From contig NZ_JALKFT010000021.1 in assembly GCF_023242945.1 (NCBI RefSeq), positions 30,457 through 94,456 of the forward strand: DNA of 64,000 nucleotides. The letters are read 5' to 3'. This document shows positions 1 through 8,549 of this stretch, one piece after another (positions within the stretch are counted from its first letter, which is position 1; each line of letters begins with the position of its first letter). The position numbers and the translations under genes are program-made. The notes below the pieces were generated by a model that did not search any database, had not been told where the DNA came from, and saw only the letters and a list, made by a program, of their open reading frames with translations. This DNA comes from Frankia umida (GTDB lineage: Bacteria; Actinomycetota; Actinomycetes; Frankiales; Frankiaceae).

Positions 1-2021
1 GGGTCGCCCCGCTGGTCTGGACCGCGTCCGCCCGGCCGAACTTCGTCGCCGACGTCCAGGCGATGCGCCGTCGGGTCGAGTCCACGCTGTCCCGGGCGGA
101 GGCCGACCGTAACCTCAAGCTCGGCCCCGGGGGGCTGCGTGATGTCGAGTTCGCGGTGCAGCTGCTGCAACTCGTCCATGGCCGGGCGGACCCGAAGCTG
201 CGGGAGAACGCCACGCTGGCCGCGCTCGACGGCCTCGTCCGCGGGGGGTACGTCGGGCGCCGCGACGCCGCGGCGCTCGCCGACGCCTATCGTTTCCTGC
301 GCACCGCCGAACACCGGTTGCAGCTGCGCAACCTGCGCCGCGTCCACACCCTGCCCAGGGGCGAGCCCGAGCTGCGCTGGCTCGCCCGGTCGATGGGGAT
401 GCGCACGGCGGCGGAGTTCGAGGCCGCCCGGACCAGGATCGCGCACACGGTCCGCTCGATGCACGAGCGGTTGTTCTACCAGCCGCTGCTGGAGGCGGTG
501 GCCCGGCTGTCCACCGAGGAGATCCGGCTTTCCCACGCCGAGGCGGCGCAGTGGCTGACCGCGCTGGGATTCGTCACACCACAACGGTCGCTGCGCCACA
601 TCGAGGCGCTGACCAGCGGAGTCAGCCGGACCGCGGCGATCCAACGGCATCTGCTCCCCACCCTGCTGCCGACCTTCGCGGACGGACCGGCCCCGGACGC
701 GGGGCTGCTGGCCTACCGTCAGGTCAGCGAGGCGCTTGGCCGGGTGCCGTGGTACCTGCGGTTGCTGCGCGACTCGGTCGGCGCCGCCGACCGGCTGGCC
801 AGGGTCCTCGCGACCAGCCCGTACGTCGCCGATCTGATGGCGCAGGCCCCGGAGTCGGTGCGGCTGCTGCGGACCGAGGCCGATCTGGTGCCGGTGTCCC
901 GCGAGGCGCTGTCGCGCACGCTGCTGGCCATCGTGCACCGCAACCCGGATTCGGCGGACGCGGTCGGACGTGGACGGGCGGTGCGTCGGGTGGAGCTGGT
1001 CCGGGTCGCCTGCGCCGATCTGCTGGGCCTGCTCGACGTCGTCGCGGTCGGCCGGGCGCTCAGCGACGCCGCGGCGGCCACCGTCACGGCCAGCCTGCTC
1101 ATCGCGCAGCGCCGGGTCGCCGGGGGCGACCCCGATCGGCTGCCCGCGCGGATGGCCGTCATCGCGATGGGACGCCTCGGCGGGGACGAGATGTCCTATG
1201 TCAGTGACGCCGATGTGGTCTTCGTCCACGCGCCCCGGGACGGATACGGCGAGCAGGAGGCGGGGCGGGCCGCCGCCGCGGTCGTCGGCGAGCTGCACCG
1301 GCTGCTGTCGCTGCCCGGACCGGATCCGGCGCTGCGCCTGGACACGGCGCTGCGTCCGGAGGGCCGCAGCGGTCCGCTCACACGCACACTCGAGGCCTAC
1401 GAGGCCTACTACCGGCGATGGTCACGAGACTGGGAGTCGCAGGCCCTGCTGCGGGCCAGGCCGCTGGCCGGCGATCCGGAGCTGGCCTACGGGTTCTGCC
1501 GCCTCATCGACGCGGTGCGCTACCCGCAGGCACTGCCGGCGACGGCGCTCGCCGAGATCGTCCGGTTGCGTGGTCGGATGCGACGTGAACGGGTGCCCCG
1601 TGGCGTCGACCCGCGGCGGCACCTGAAGTTCGGGCCCGGCGGCCTCACCGACGTGGAGTGGGCCGTCCAGGTCCTGCAGTTGCGGCATGCCCGCGCGCTG
1701 CCGTCGCTGCGGACCACCTCGACCCTGGACGGGCTGCGCGCGGCGGTCCGTACCGGTCTGCTCGGCGAGGGGGACGCCGGTGATCTGCAGGCGGCCTGGC
1801 TCTCGGCCGCACGCATCCGCGGTGCGGGCACCCTGGCCGGGCGACGCGACCCCGATCTCGTCCCGACCGACCCGCAGGAAGCCGAACGCACGGCCCGGGC
1901 CGCCGGGTGGCCCGCCGGGGGAGGCGCGGACCTGTTCGCCGAACACCAGCGGCTTACCGGGCGCGCCGACCGGGTGGTGCAGGCCATCTTCGCCCGCGAG
2001 CAGACCGCGGGTTTCGGCTGA
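1..2021 (+). CDS. glnE: Glutamine synthetase adenylyltransferase/deadenylylase GlnE, 5'-truncated by the window edge
   Basis: Bifunctional enzyme that adds AMP to, and removes it from, the regulatory tyrosine of type I glutamine synthetase. The frame is open from base 3 without an initiation site, so about the first third of a family member of roughly 1000 residues lies outside the window. The end of the N-terminal deadenylylase domain shows as LKLGPGGLRDVEFAVQLLQ, and the C-terminal adenylyltransferase domain as GRLGGDEMSYVSDADVVFVH (nucleotidyltransferase G-G/D-x-D signature), followed by the second KFGPGGLTDVEWAVQVLQ block. The target tyrosine is present in the GlnA encoded 1.7 kb away. 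It is convergent with glnII, separated by tandem repeats and a strong hairpin. Confidence 0.95.
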   Translation, partial: VAPLVWTASARPNFVADVQAMRRRVESTLSRAEADRNLKLGPGGLRDVEFAVQLLQLVHGRADPKLRENATLAALDGLVRGGYVGRRDAAALADAYRFLRTAEHRLQLRNLRRVHTLPRGEPELRWLARSMGMRTAAEFEAARTRIAHTVRSMHERLFYQPLLEAVARLSTEEIRLSHAEAAQWLTALGFVTPQRSLRHIEALTSGVSRTAAIQRHLLPTLLPTFADGPAPDAGLLAYRQVSEALGRVPWYLRLLRDSVGAADRLARVLATSPYVADLMAQAPESVRLLRTEADLVPVSREALSRTLLAIVHRNPDSADAVGRGRAVRRVELVRVACADLLGLLDVVAVGRALSDAAAATVTASLLIAQRRVAGGDPDRLPARMAVIAMGRLGGDEMSYVSDADVVFVHAPRDGYGEQEAGRAAAAVVGELHRLLSLPGPDPALRLDTALRPEGRSGPLTRTLEAYEAYYRRWSRDWESQALLRARPLAGDPELAYGFCRLIDAVRYPQALPATALAEIVRLRGRMRRERVPRGVDPRRHLKFGPGGLTDVEWAVQVLQLRHARALPSLRTTSTLDGLRAAVRTGLLGEGDAGDLQAAWLSAARIRGAGTLAGRRDPDLVPTDPQEAERTARAAGWPAGGGADLFAEHQRLTGRADRVVQAIFAREQTAGFG

Positions 2022-2022
2022 G

Positions 2023-2085
2023 TCAGTGCGGTCCAGGGTCAGTGCCGTCCAGGGTCAGTGCCGTCCAGGGTCAGTGCCGTCCAGG
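2023..2085 (+). repeat. Four tandem copies of a 16-bp unit after glnE
   Basis: The unit tcagtgccgtccaggg repeats head to tail from the base after the glnE stop codon; copy 1 differs at one position and copy 4 lacks its last base. It is noncoding and lies immediately before a hairpin terminator. Confidence 0.9.
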
Positions 2086-2089
2086 ATCG

Positions 2090-2138
2090 CCGAAGGCCGG
2101 CCGTCCGAGGGCAGGAGTCCCGGACGGCCGGCCTTCGG
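2090..2138. terminator. Bidirectional hairpin between glnE and glnII
   Basis: Perfect 18-bp inverted repeat (2090-2107 with 2121-2138) around a 13-nt loop, in the spacer between two convergent genes. No T-tract follows, as is common in high-GC actinobacteria. Confidence 0.8.
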
Positions 2139-2304
2139 CTGTCGCCTCACGTCGCGGTACACACCGTCGCGGCGCCGCGGAGTACATCGAGAAGCCGGGG
2201 CGACGTGCTCCCCCGCACGAGCGCCCCGGTTTGGGTCCGGCTGGCCAGATCAGATCAGATCGCAGATCAGGTTCGGATCAGGCCGAGTGGAGCGGAGAGG
2301 AGGG

Positions 2305-3378
2305 TCAGACGCTCGCGCCGGCGGTGACACCCACGAGGGTCGGGGTGCCCTGCTCCGGCACGAACAGAGTCGGCTTGTCGCCGGCCAGCGCGCTGCAGCA
2401 GGTGTCGACCATCAGGGCGGAGACCAGGTACGGGTCCATGTTGGCGTTCGGACGACGGTCCTCCAGCCAGCCCTTCTTCGCCTTCTCGACCGCCCACGGA
2501 ATACGGACGGACGCGCCGCGGTCCGAGGCGCCCCAGGAGAACTTGTTCCAGGGGGCGGTCTCGTGCTTGCCGGTCAGCCGGTCCTGGATGCCCGTCCCGT
2601 AGTGGGTGACATGCTCCAGAACGCGGGTGCCCAGGGCCTCGCAACAGGTGACGATGGCGTCCCAGCCGGCCATCGTCTGCTTGGTGGAGAAGTTGGTGTG
2701 CGCGCCGGCACCGTTCCAGTCGCCGAGGATCGGCTTGGCGGCGAAGGACACCTCGACGCCGTAGTCCTCGGAGATGCGGTGCAGCAGCCACCGGCCCAGC
2801 CAGATCTGGTCGCCGATCTCGGGCGTCGGAAGCACGCCGATCTGGAACTCCCACTGGCCCATCATGACTTCGGCGTTGGTGCCCTCGATGGCGAGGCCGG
2901 CGTCGAGGCACGCCTGGGTGTGACGCTCCACGATCTCGCGGCCTGGCATCTTCGAGCCGCCGACGCCGCAGTAGTACGGGCCCTGCGGCGCGGGGAAGCC
3001 GACCTCGGGCCAGCCGTAGGGACGGCCGTCCTTGAAGAAGGTGTACTCCTGCTCGATGCCGAACATCGGCGACATGTCGGCGTACTTCTCGGCGACACTG
3101 CGGCTGAACGCCCGGGTGTTGGTCGGGTGGGGCGTGAAGTCGGTCAGTTCGACCTCACACAGCACCAGCCGGTTGTCGCCGCCCCGCAGGGGGTCGGGCG
3201 TCACGAAGACGGGACGCAGCACGCAGTCCGAGTTCGATCCCGGCGCCTGGTTGGTGCTCGAGCCGTCGAAGCCCCAGATGTCCGGCTCCTGGCCGTCCTT
3301 GACGATGCGCGTCTTGCTGCGCATCAGGGGGTCGGGCTCGGTGCCGTCGATCCAGATGTACTCGGCCTGATAACTCAC
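2305..3378 (-). CDS. glnII: Type II (eukaryote-like) glutamine synthetase
   Basis: ATP-dependent glutamate plus ammonia to glutamine, cytoplasmic. The 357 residues match the short GSII family rather than the ~470-residue GSI. Visible signatures are IWGFDGSSTNQAPG near the N-terminus, the catalytic MMGQWEFQIG block, and EDRRPNANMDPY near the C-terminus. No GSI-type adenylylation tyrosine segment is seen, consistent with GSII escaping GlnE control. The start is GTG, preceded by GGGGAG with a 7-nt gap. It is read in the same direction as glnA, 299 bp downstream; close linkage of glnI and glnII is known in Frankia. A GlnR-like half-site series lies about 115 bp upstream. Other GSII-bearing actinobacteria such as Streptomyces remain possible hosts. 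Confidence 0.95.
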   Translation of the reverse strand: MSYQAEYIWIDGTEPDPLMRSKTRIVKDGQEPDIWGFDGSSTNQAPGSNSDCVLRPVFVTPDPLRGGDNRLVLCEVELTDFTPHPTNTRAFSRSVAEKYADMSPMFGIEQEYTFFKDGRPYGWPEVGFPAPQGPYYCGVGGSKMPGREIVERHTQACLDAGLAIEGTNAEVMMGQWEFQIGVLPTPEIGDQIWLGRWLLHRISEDYGVEVSFAAKPILGDWNGAGAHTNFSTKQTMAGWDAIVTCCEALGTRVLEHVTHYGTGIQDRLTGKHETAPWNKFSWGASDRGASVRIPWAVEKAKKGWLEDRRPNANMDPYLVSALMVDTCCSALAGDKPTLFVPEQGTPTLVGVTAGASV

Positions 3379-3493
3379 TCAACTACTCCCCGCTGTTGAT
3401 CCTGCACCTGACGGAGCGACTTTGTGATCGGCCTGGGGGAGGCCGACCCAGGCCGCGGTGACGGAGGGTTCGGTCGGAGCTTCGTCGGGCCTG

Positions 3494-3531
3494 GTTACCG
3501 AACCGTTCCGTAATTGTTAATTCTTTGTCTC
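3494..3531 (-). promoter_or_regulatory. GlnR-like operator, four half-sites upstream of glnII
   Basis: On the minus strand GAGAC, TTAAC, GGAAC and GTAAC follow each other with exactly 6-nt spacers (11-bp period). Actinobacterial GlnR binds GTnAC/GnAAC half-sites with n6 spacing, so this resembles a degenerate a-b tetrad. The half-sites are imperfect; location and phasing are the argument. It lies in an A/T-rich patch unusual for this spacer. Confidence 0.55.
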
Positions 3532-3677
3532 TCGTGGGTGACTGTCGGCATTGCTGTCGGCAGCGTGACGGGATGTCGTGCCGGCCCGGCGCCGGATGTA
3601 CCGGACCGGTGTCCGGCATTTTTCGGAACCTGGTCGGCACGGCCCGCCCGAAACATTCCGCCGACGGACTGCCCGGC

Positions 3678-5102
3678 TCAGATGTCGTAGTAGAGCGTGA
3701 ACTCGTAAGGATGCGGACGAAGCCTGATCGCGTCGACCTCGTTACGTCGCTTGTAGTCCAGCCAGGTCTCGATCAGGTCGGGTGTGAAGACGTCGCCCTC
3801 ACGCAGGAACTCGTTGTCCGCCTCGAGCGCGTCGAGCACCTTCTCCAGGGACCCGGGCACCTGGGGAACGGCGGCCAGTTCGTCCGGGGGAAGCTCGTAG
3901 AGGTCCTTGTCGATCGGGTCCGGCGGGTCGATCTTGTTGCGGATTCCGTCGAGGCCGGCCATGAGCATCGCGGCGAAGGCGAGATACGGATTGCAGCTCG
4001 GGTCCGGCACGCGGAACTCGACCCGCTTCGCCTTCGGCGAGTCACCGCCCAGCGGAATGCGACAGCAGGCGGAGCGGTTACGCGCGGAGTAGACGAGGTT
4101 CACCGGGGCCTCGTAGCCGGGCACCAGCCGCCGGTAGGAGTTCGTCGTCGGGTTGGTGAAGGCGAGCAGCGCCGGGGCGTGGTGCAGCAGTCCGCCGATG
4201 TAGTAGCGGGCGGTGTCCGACAGGCCGCCGTAGCCGTTGGCGCTGTAGAACAGCGGCTCGCCGTCCTTCCAGAGACTGGAGTGCACGTGCATGCCGGAAC
4301 CGTTGTCCTCGAACAGCGGCTTGGGCATGAACGTGACGGTCTTGCCCCGGCTACGGGCCACGTTGCGGATGACGTACTTGTAGAGCATCAGGTTGTCAGC
4401 GGTCTTCAGCAACGTGTCGAACCGGATGTCGATCTCGGCCTGGCCCGCGGTGCCGACCTCGTGGTGCTGCATCTCGACGGTGATACCGGTCTCGTAGAGC
4501 ACCCGGGTCATCTCGGAACGCAGGTCGGTGAAGTGGTCGGTGGGTGGGACGGGGAAGTAGCCGCCCTTGAAGCGGGGCTTGTAACCGAGGTTGCCCCCCT
4601 CCTCCTTGCGGGCGGTGTTCCACGCCGCCTCGACCGAGTCGACCTGGTGCATGGAGCCATACGGGTTGTAGTCGTACCGGACGTCGTCGAAGATGTAGAA
4701 CTCCGCCTCCGGGCCGAAGTACGCGGTGTCGGCGATGCCGGTGCCGCGCAGGTAGGTCTCGGCCTTCTTGGCGATGTTGCGCGGGTCGCGCGAGTACTGC
4801 TCCTTCGTGATCGGGTCGTGGATGAAGAACGTCATGGCGAGTGTCTTGTGTTCACGGAACGGGTCGACAAAAGCCGTCTGCGGGTCCGGGAGCAGCAGCA
4901 TGTCGGACTCGTGGATGGCCTGGAATCCCCGAATGGACGAGCCGTCGAACATGAGCCCGTCGGTGAACACCGACTCCTCGAATACCTGGGTCGGGATCGT
5001 GAAGTGCTGCATGATCCCGGGTAGGTCGCAGAATCGGACGTCGATGAACTGAACCTTCTCGTCGCGGATATAGCGGAGCACGTCCTCGGCCTTGGTGAAC
5101 AT
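3678..5102 (-). CDS. glnA: Type I glutamine synthetase
   Basis: Dodecameric GSI for ammonium assimilation, 474 residues, the usual family length. The catalytic domain shows FMPKPLFEDNGSGMHVHSS, NRSACCRIP and the C-terminal SLEKVLDALEAD segment. Tyr402 in KDLYELPPDE is the expected adenylylation site, making this the substrate of the neighbouring GlnE (GSI-beta class). ATG start, GGAGG about 7 nt upstream. A GlnR-type box lies about 100 bp upstream in the region shared with the divergent RDD gene. Regulation is therefore inferred at two levels: GlnR transcription control and GlnE adenylylation. Confidence 0.97.
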   Translation of the reverse strand: MFTKAEDVLRYIRDEKVQFIDVRFCDLPGIMQHFTIPTQVFEESVFTDGLMFDGSSIRGFQAIHESDMLLLPDPQTAFVDPFREHKTLAMTFFIHDPITKEQYSRDPRNIAKKAETYLRGTGIADTAYFGPEAEFYIFDDVRYDYNPYGSMHQVDSVEAAWNTARKEEGGNLGYKPRFKGGYFPVPPTDHFTDLRSEMTRVLYETGITVEMQHHEVGTAGQAEIDIRFDTLLKTADNLMLYKYVIRNVARSRGKTVTFMPKPLFEDNGSGMHVHSSLWKDGEPLFYSANGYGGLSDTARYYIGGLLHHAPALLAFTNPTTNSYRRLVPGYEAPVNLVYSARNRSACCRIPLGGDSPKAKRVEFRVPDPSCNPYLAFAAMLMAGLDGIRNKIDPPDPIDKDLYELPPDELAAVPQVPGSLEKVLDALEADNEFLREGDVFTPDLIETWLDYKRRNEVDAIRLRPHPYEFTLYYDI

Positions 5103-5189
5103 TCGTCCTCCAGCCTCCTGTCACGCTTCCCGGTCCGTGGACCACGGCATGTCGAGATGTCTTTGGTCATGTCCCGGTAGGCGGATGAC

Positions 5190-5216
5190 ATCACAAAGTC
5201 GTTTCGATTACGTTAC
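5190..5216 (-). promoter_or_regulatory. GlnR box upstream of glnA
   Basis: Minus strand 5216-5201 reads GTAAC-GTAATC-GAAAC, an exact match to the GTnAC-n6-GnAAC GlnR pattern. A further 6 nt on, GTGAT (5194-5190) could be a weaker third half-site. It is about 100 bp before the glnA start in the divergent glnA/RDD spacer. Confidence 0.75.
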
Positions 5217-5283
5217 GGCAACCGACTTTATCACTCTTGGTGATCTCCTGGGCGCAGCTTGGTGTGACGGATAAGCTTGCGTC

Positions 5284-5763
5284 GTGGGACGAGCGCTTGG
5301 AGGCTGGCTCGAGGGGCCAGGCCTGCCGCATGACGAGCCGCCTGGCGTGCGGTTGGGGCTGCCGGAGCACGGCCGCGGCTCGGTGGTGGGTTTCGGCCCA
5401 CGCCTGGCCGCCTACCTCATCGACGCCGTCGTCGCGAACCTCATGGTCGGGGTGCTGTTCCTGCTCGGCGTGCGGTACTCGACCAACGTCCGCGGCCTGG
5501 CGATCTATCTGATCTTCCTGCTGGAGGAGTTCATCCTGATCAGCGCCTCCGGGCAGACGATCGGGATGCGCCTGATGGGCATCCGGGTGATCCGGCTGCG
5601 GGACCGCGCGCTGCAGTCCTGGCCGTGGATCGCCCTGCGCACCCTGCTGCTCGCGCTGCTGGTCCCGGTCTTCATCTGGGACCGTGACCAGCGCGGCACG
5701 CACGACCGGGCCGCCGGCACCGTGGTGGTGCGCGACCCGGCCCGGCCCGACGCCACCACCTGA
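5284..5763 (+). CDS. RDD-family membrane protein
   Basis: Small integral membrane protein of unknown role. After a ~35-residue N-terminal tail the sequence has the RDD pattern: FGPRLAAYLIDAVVANL (Arg and Asp in helix 1), a second hydrophobic helix around IYLIFLLEEFILI, the conserved GQTIGMRLMGIRVIR linker, and a third helix ALRTLLLALLVPVFIW, ending with RGTHDRAAGTVVV. The start taken is GTG at 5284. It is divergent from glnA, as is the RDD gene next to glnA1 in mycobacteria. No enzymatic motif is present. Confidence 0.85.
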   Translation: MGRALGGWLEGPGLPHDEPPGVRLGLPEHGRGSVVGFGPRLAAYLIDAVVANLMVGVLFLLGVRYSTNVRGLAIYLIFLLEEFILISASGQTIGMRLMGIRVIRLRDRALQSWPWIALRTLLLALLVPVFIWDRDQRGTHDRAAGTVVVRDPARPDATT

Positions 5764-6126
5764 GCCCCGTTCGCCGGCCCGTCTGGTTCGCCGCTGGAGG
5801 GTGGCGGCCGGTGTGCGGGCGCGTCTCGCCCTCTCCGCACGTACCTGGAGATCTGGATCCAGCTGTCCGCGCCGCGGGGCTGCGCGTGCGGTGCGCCCCC
5901 ACGGCGGACTCCGTCGGGCAACCCGGACTCTGGCCGGTCAGGTCGGTGGCGACACGGCAGCGGCATGATCCCGCTGCCGTGAGCCCGGTCTACCCGCGCG
6001 CACGGCGACCCAGCCCGCGCCACCGCCACGCCACGCGATCACCCCTGAAGCAGGATCCACCGACGCGGGTCGCGGTGGCGTCGGCCGGACGCCGGGATGC
6101 GCACCGACCGGTGGGGACCACCGTGA
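5764..6126. other. Spacer without a supported gene
   Basis: About 360 bases between the RDD gene and the convergent DUF4191 gene. Open frames here have no plausible ribosome site or recognisable protein, and I see no clear hairpin terminator. Confidence 0.5.
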
Positions 6127-6981
6127 TCAGCGGGGGCGGCCACCGCGAGGGATGTTGCGGGGGATGGGACCCTTGGGGATCGGTAGCGCCGCGCCCCCCA
6201 GCGCCCGAAGGCGACGGTCGAGGGTGTCGACCTCGCCGCGGGGGAGCGTGCGGCGCATCCGCATGAGGGTGCTCTGCAGCTTCGGAAGAGGTACTTCGCC
6301 CTCACCGCTGCCGATGATGATGTCGGTGACGGGGGTGTCTCCGACGGCCTTGCGGATGCGGCGCTTCTCGGCGGCCAGCAGTTCGCGGGGACCGCGGCCT
6401 CGACCCTCGGCGATGATGATCACGCCGGCTCGGGAGACGACGCGGTGCACCACGTCCTGGTTGCGGTTGATACCGACGGCGGGAGTGATTCTCCAGTCAC
6501 CGCGCATGCGCTCGATGACGCCGGCCGCGGCGCCGGGTTTGCCTTCCATCTCGGCATAGGCGGTGCGCTGGACCCGCCGGCTGAACAGGTTCAGGGCGAG
6601 CACCGCGCCGAGCAGGATGCCGATCGGGAGCCAGATGTAAAGCGGGCCGACGAACAGACCGAGGAGGATGCCGAGAGCGAGGGGGCCGAGGAGCCCGGCG
6701 AGGGTGATCCAGAGGACCTGCGGGTCCCGCTCCCGGGTCAGCTTGAAGACAAGGCGCAGCTGGGCGAAGCGGGCCCGGAAACCCTTGCCCTGAGCCGCCG
6801 CGGCTTCCGCAGGCCCGCCGCGGCCGTTCGCGCTGGCGGCCCCGCGCCCCGCCGTGCCGGCGCTGCCGCCCCGCCCGGTGGCACCGCCCCGGCTGGATCC
6901 GTTCTTTGCGGCCGCTCCCGCGGACGCGTTCTTCTGCGGTGCCGCGGGGGCGGTGTCCCGTGGCTGCTTCCTCAGTGCCAT
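6127..6981 (-). CDS. DUF4191 membrane protein
   Basis: 284 residues, function unknown. A disordered Ala/Gly/Ser-rich N-terminus (about 1-75) is followed by RFAQLRLVFKLTRERDPQ, two membrane helices (LAGLLGPLALGILLGLFVG and YIWLPIGILLGAVLALNLF) and a soluble C-terminal part with EMEGKPGAAAGVIERMRGDW, VVHRVVSRAGVIIIAEG and PKLQSTLMRMRRTLPRGEVD. This is the DUF4191 pattern conserved beside lipA and glnA in actinobacteria (Rv2219-like). It is the last gene of the minus-strand lipB-lipA-hypothetical run; co-transcription is likely because the intergenic gaps are small. Confidence 0.9.
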   Translation of the reverse strand: MALRKQPRDTAPAAPQKNASAGAAAKNGSSRGGATGRGGSAGTAGRGAASANGRGGPAEAAAAQGKGFRARFAQLRLVFKLTRERDPQVLWITLAGLLGPLALGILLGLFVGPLYIWLPIGILLGAVLALNLFSRRVQRTAYAEMEGKPGAAAGVIERMRGDWRITPAVGINRNQDVVHRVVSRAGVIIIAEGRGRGPRELLAAEKRRIRKAVGDTPVTDIIIGSGEGEVPLPKLQSTLMRMRRTLPRGEVDTLDRRLRALGGAALPIPKGPIPRNIPRGGRPR

Positions 6982-7079
6982 GTCCGCGAGCCTACGGCCT
7001 ACGGCCGCGTCACAGCAGGCCCGCTGCCACGACGGCGATCACGCAGCGGTGCTGATGATGCGGGCGAGGGGTCGGACGG

Positions 7080-7529
7080 TCAGCTGGGTGCGGCCGCGGC
7101 CGACGGCAGCAACCGCATGCCGGCACGACGAGAGCGGTCGCGTCGAGGAAGGTCGGCCCGCGGGAGATCGGCGAGCCCGAGCGCCGGCTCGGGTCTGCGC
7201 AGGTCGGCGAGGAGGGGGCCTGGCGCGGGGCGCACCGGGGTGATGGGGACGGGTTCGAGCCAGCTGCTGCCTCGGGAACCCTGCAGATCAGCGGCGGCCC
7301 GCCAGGCATTACGCCGGGCGGTCTTCTGGCCACCTTGGGGCAGCACGAGCAGAGTGGCCTCTTCGAGAACACTGAGTAGTGAACGGATCACGATGGGAAC
7401 GACCTCCCGGGCGCGATCATAGGCACGGGTGGAGAAGGGATGTGCGCGCGAAGCGTTCAGCCGCGACGAAAGCCCCATCGCGACCTGGAGCGAGCTCGGT
7501 GGTGACCTGCGGTGAAGCTGTAGCGCCAC
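7080..7529 (-). CDS. Conserved-looking hypothetical protein between lipA and DUF4191
   Basis: 149 residues, unrecognised. A helical core (REVVPIVIRSLLSVLEEATL, then PQGGQKTARRNAWRAAADLQ) looks like real protein, while the C-terminal third is Pro/Arg-rich and unstructured. The start is GTG, 54 bp after the lipA stop codon, on the same strand. Position and codon bias favour a gene; the exact start and the reality of the tail are uncertain. Confidence 0.5.
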   Translation of the reverse strand: MALQLHRRSPPSSLQVAMGLSSRLNASRAHPFSTRAYDRAREVVPIVIRSLLSVLEEATLLVLPQGGQKTARRNAWRAAADLQGSRGSSWLEPVPITPVRPAPGPLLADLRRPEPALGLADLPRADLPRRDRSRRAGMRLLPSAAAAPS

Positions 7530-7583
7530 CCTAACGCCCCCGCGTGGGTGCCCACCAGGCTCACCGTCACTGCGTGTGAGAAG

Positions 7584-8549
7584 TCACGGGTACGCTTGGG
7601 GAAATCCGGACAAGAGAGTGTGATCTTCGCCACGTGCGGTGATGGCCTGCTGGTAGAGCCGGCCCGCCCGGTAGGACGAGCGGACCAGCGGGCCGGACAT
7701 CACCCCGGCGAAGCCCAGCTCGGCGCCGACCCGCTCCCAGTCGAGGAACTCCTCGGGGCGCACCCAGCGCTCCACCGGATGATGGCGCGGGGTGGGCCGC
7801 AGATACTGGGTGACGGTGAGCAGCTCGCAGCCGGCGGCGTGCAGGTCGCGCATCGCCTCGTGGACCTCGTCCGGGGTCTCGCCGAGGCCCAGGATGAGGT
7901 TCGACTTGGTCACCAGGCCGGCGGACCGGGCCTGTCGCAGCACGTCGAGCGAGCGTTCGTAGCGGAAGGCGGGGCGGATGCGCCGGAAGATCCGCGGCAC
8001 GGTCTCGAGGTTGTGCGCGAGCACTTCGGGCGCGGCGGCGAAGACCTCGCCGAGCTGGTCGGGCTGGGCGCCGAAGTCGGGGATCAGCACTTCGACCCCG
8101 GTGTCGGGCGACAGCGCGTGGATCTGGCGAACCGTCTCGGCGTACAGCCAGGAGCCGCCGTCGGCCAGATCGTCGCGGGCGACGCCGGTGACGGTCGCGT
8201 ACCGCAGGCCCATGGTGCGCACGGACTCCGCGACCCGCCGCGGCTCGTCCCGGTCGAGCGCGGTGGGGCGGCCCGAGTCGATCTGGCAGAAGTCACACCG
8301 GCGGGTGCAGACGTCCCCACCCACGAGGAAGGTGGCCTCCCGGTCCTCCCAGCACTCGTAGATGTTCGGGCAGCCGGCCTCCTCGCACACGGTGTGCAGC
8401 CCGGCGCCGCGCACGAGGCCTTTGAGGTCCTGGTACTCGGGGCCGGTGCGCAGCCGGGTGCGAATCCACGGTGGCTTGCGTTCGATGGGGGTCTGCGCGT
8501 TGCGGGCCTCCAGGCGCAGCAGCGGGCGGCCCTCCGGGGCGACGGTCAT
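7584..8549 (-). CDS. lipA: Lipoyl synthase
   Basis: Radical-SAM enzyme that inserts two sulfurs into the octanoyl group of lipoyl domains. Both clusters are visible: the auxiliary-cluster cysteines in CEEAGCPNIYEC and the radical-SAM CxxxCxxC in CTRRCDFC. The C-terminal RSSY motif that binds the auxiliary cluster is present (VRSSYRAG). 321 residues, standard length. The ATG overlaps the lipB stop codon (ATGA), so translational coupling is likely. Its substrate lipoyl domain is encoded at sucB in this window. Confidence 0.97.
   Translation of the reverse strand: MTVAPEGRPLLRLEARNAQTPIERKPPWIRTRLRTGPEYQDLKGLVRGAGLHTVCEEAGCPNIYECWEDREATFLVGGDVCTRRCDFCQIDSGRPTALDRDEPRRVAESVRTMGLRYATVTGVARDDLADGGSWLYAETVRQIHALSPDTGVEVLIPDFGAQPDQLGEVFAAAPEVLAHNLETVPRIFRRIRPAFRYERSLDVLRQARSAGLVTKSNLILGLGETPDEVHEAMRDLHAAGCELLTVTQYLRPTPRHHPVERWVRPEEFLDWERVGAELGFAGVMSGPLVRSSYRAGRLYQQAITARGEDHTLLSGFPQAYP

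Noticed and set aside
2246..2270. CAGAT short repeats as an element
   Set aside because: Four irregular pentamers in the glnII 3' flank; no symmetry or context to support a function.
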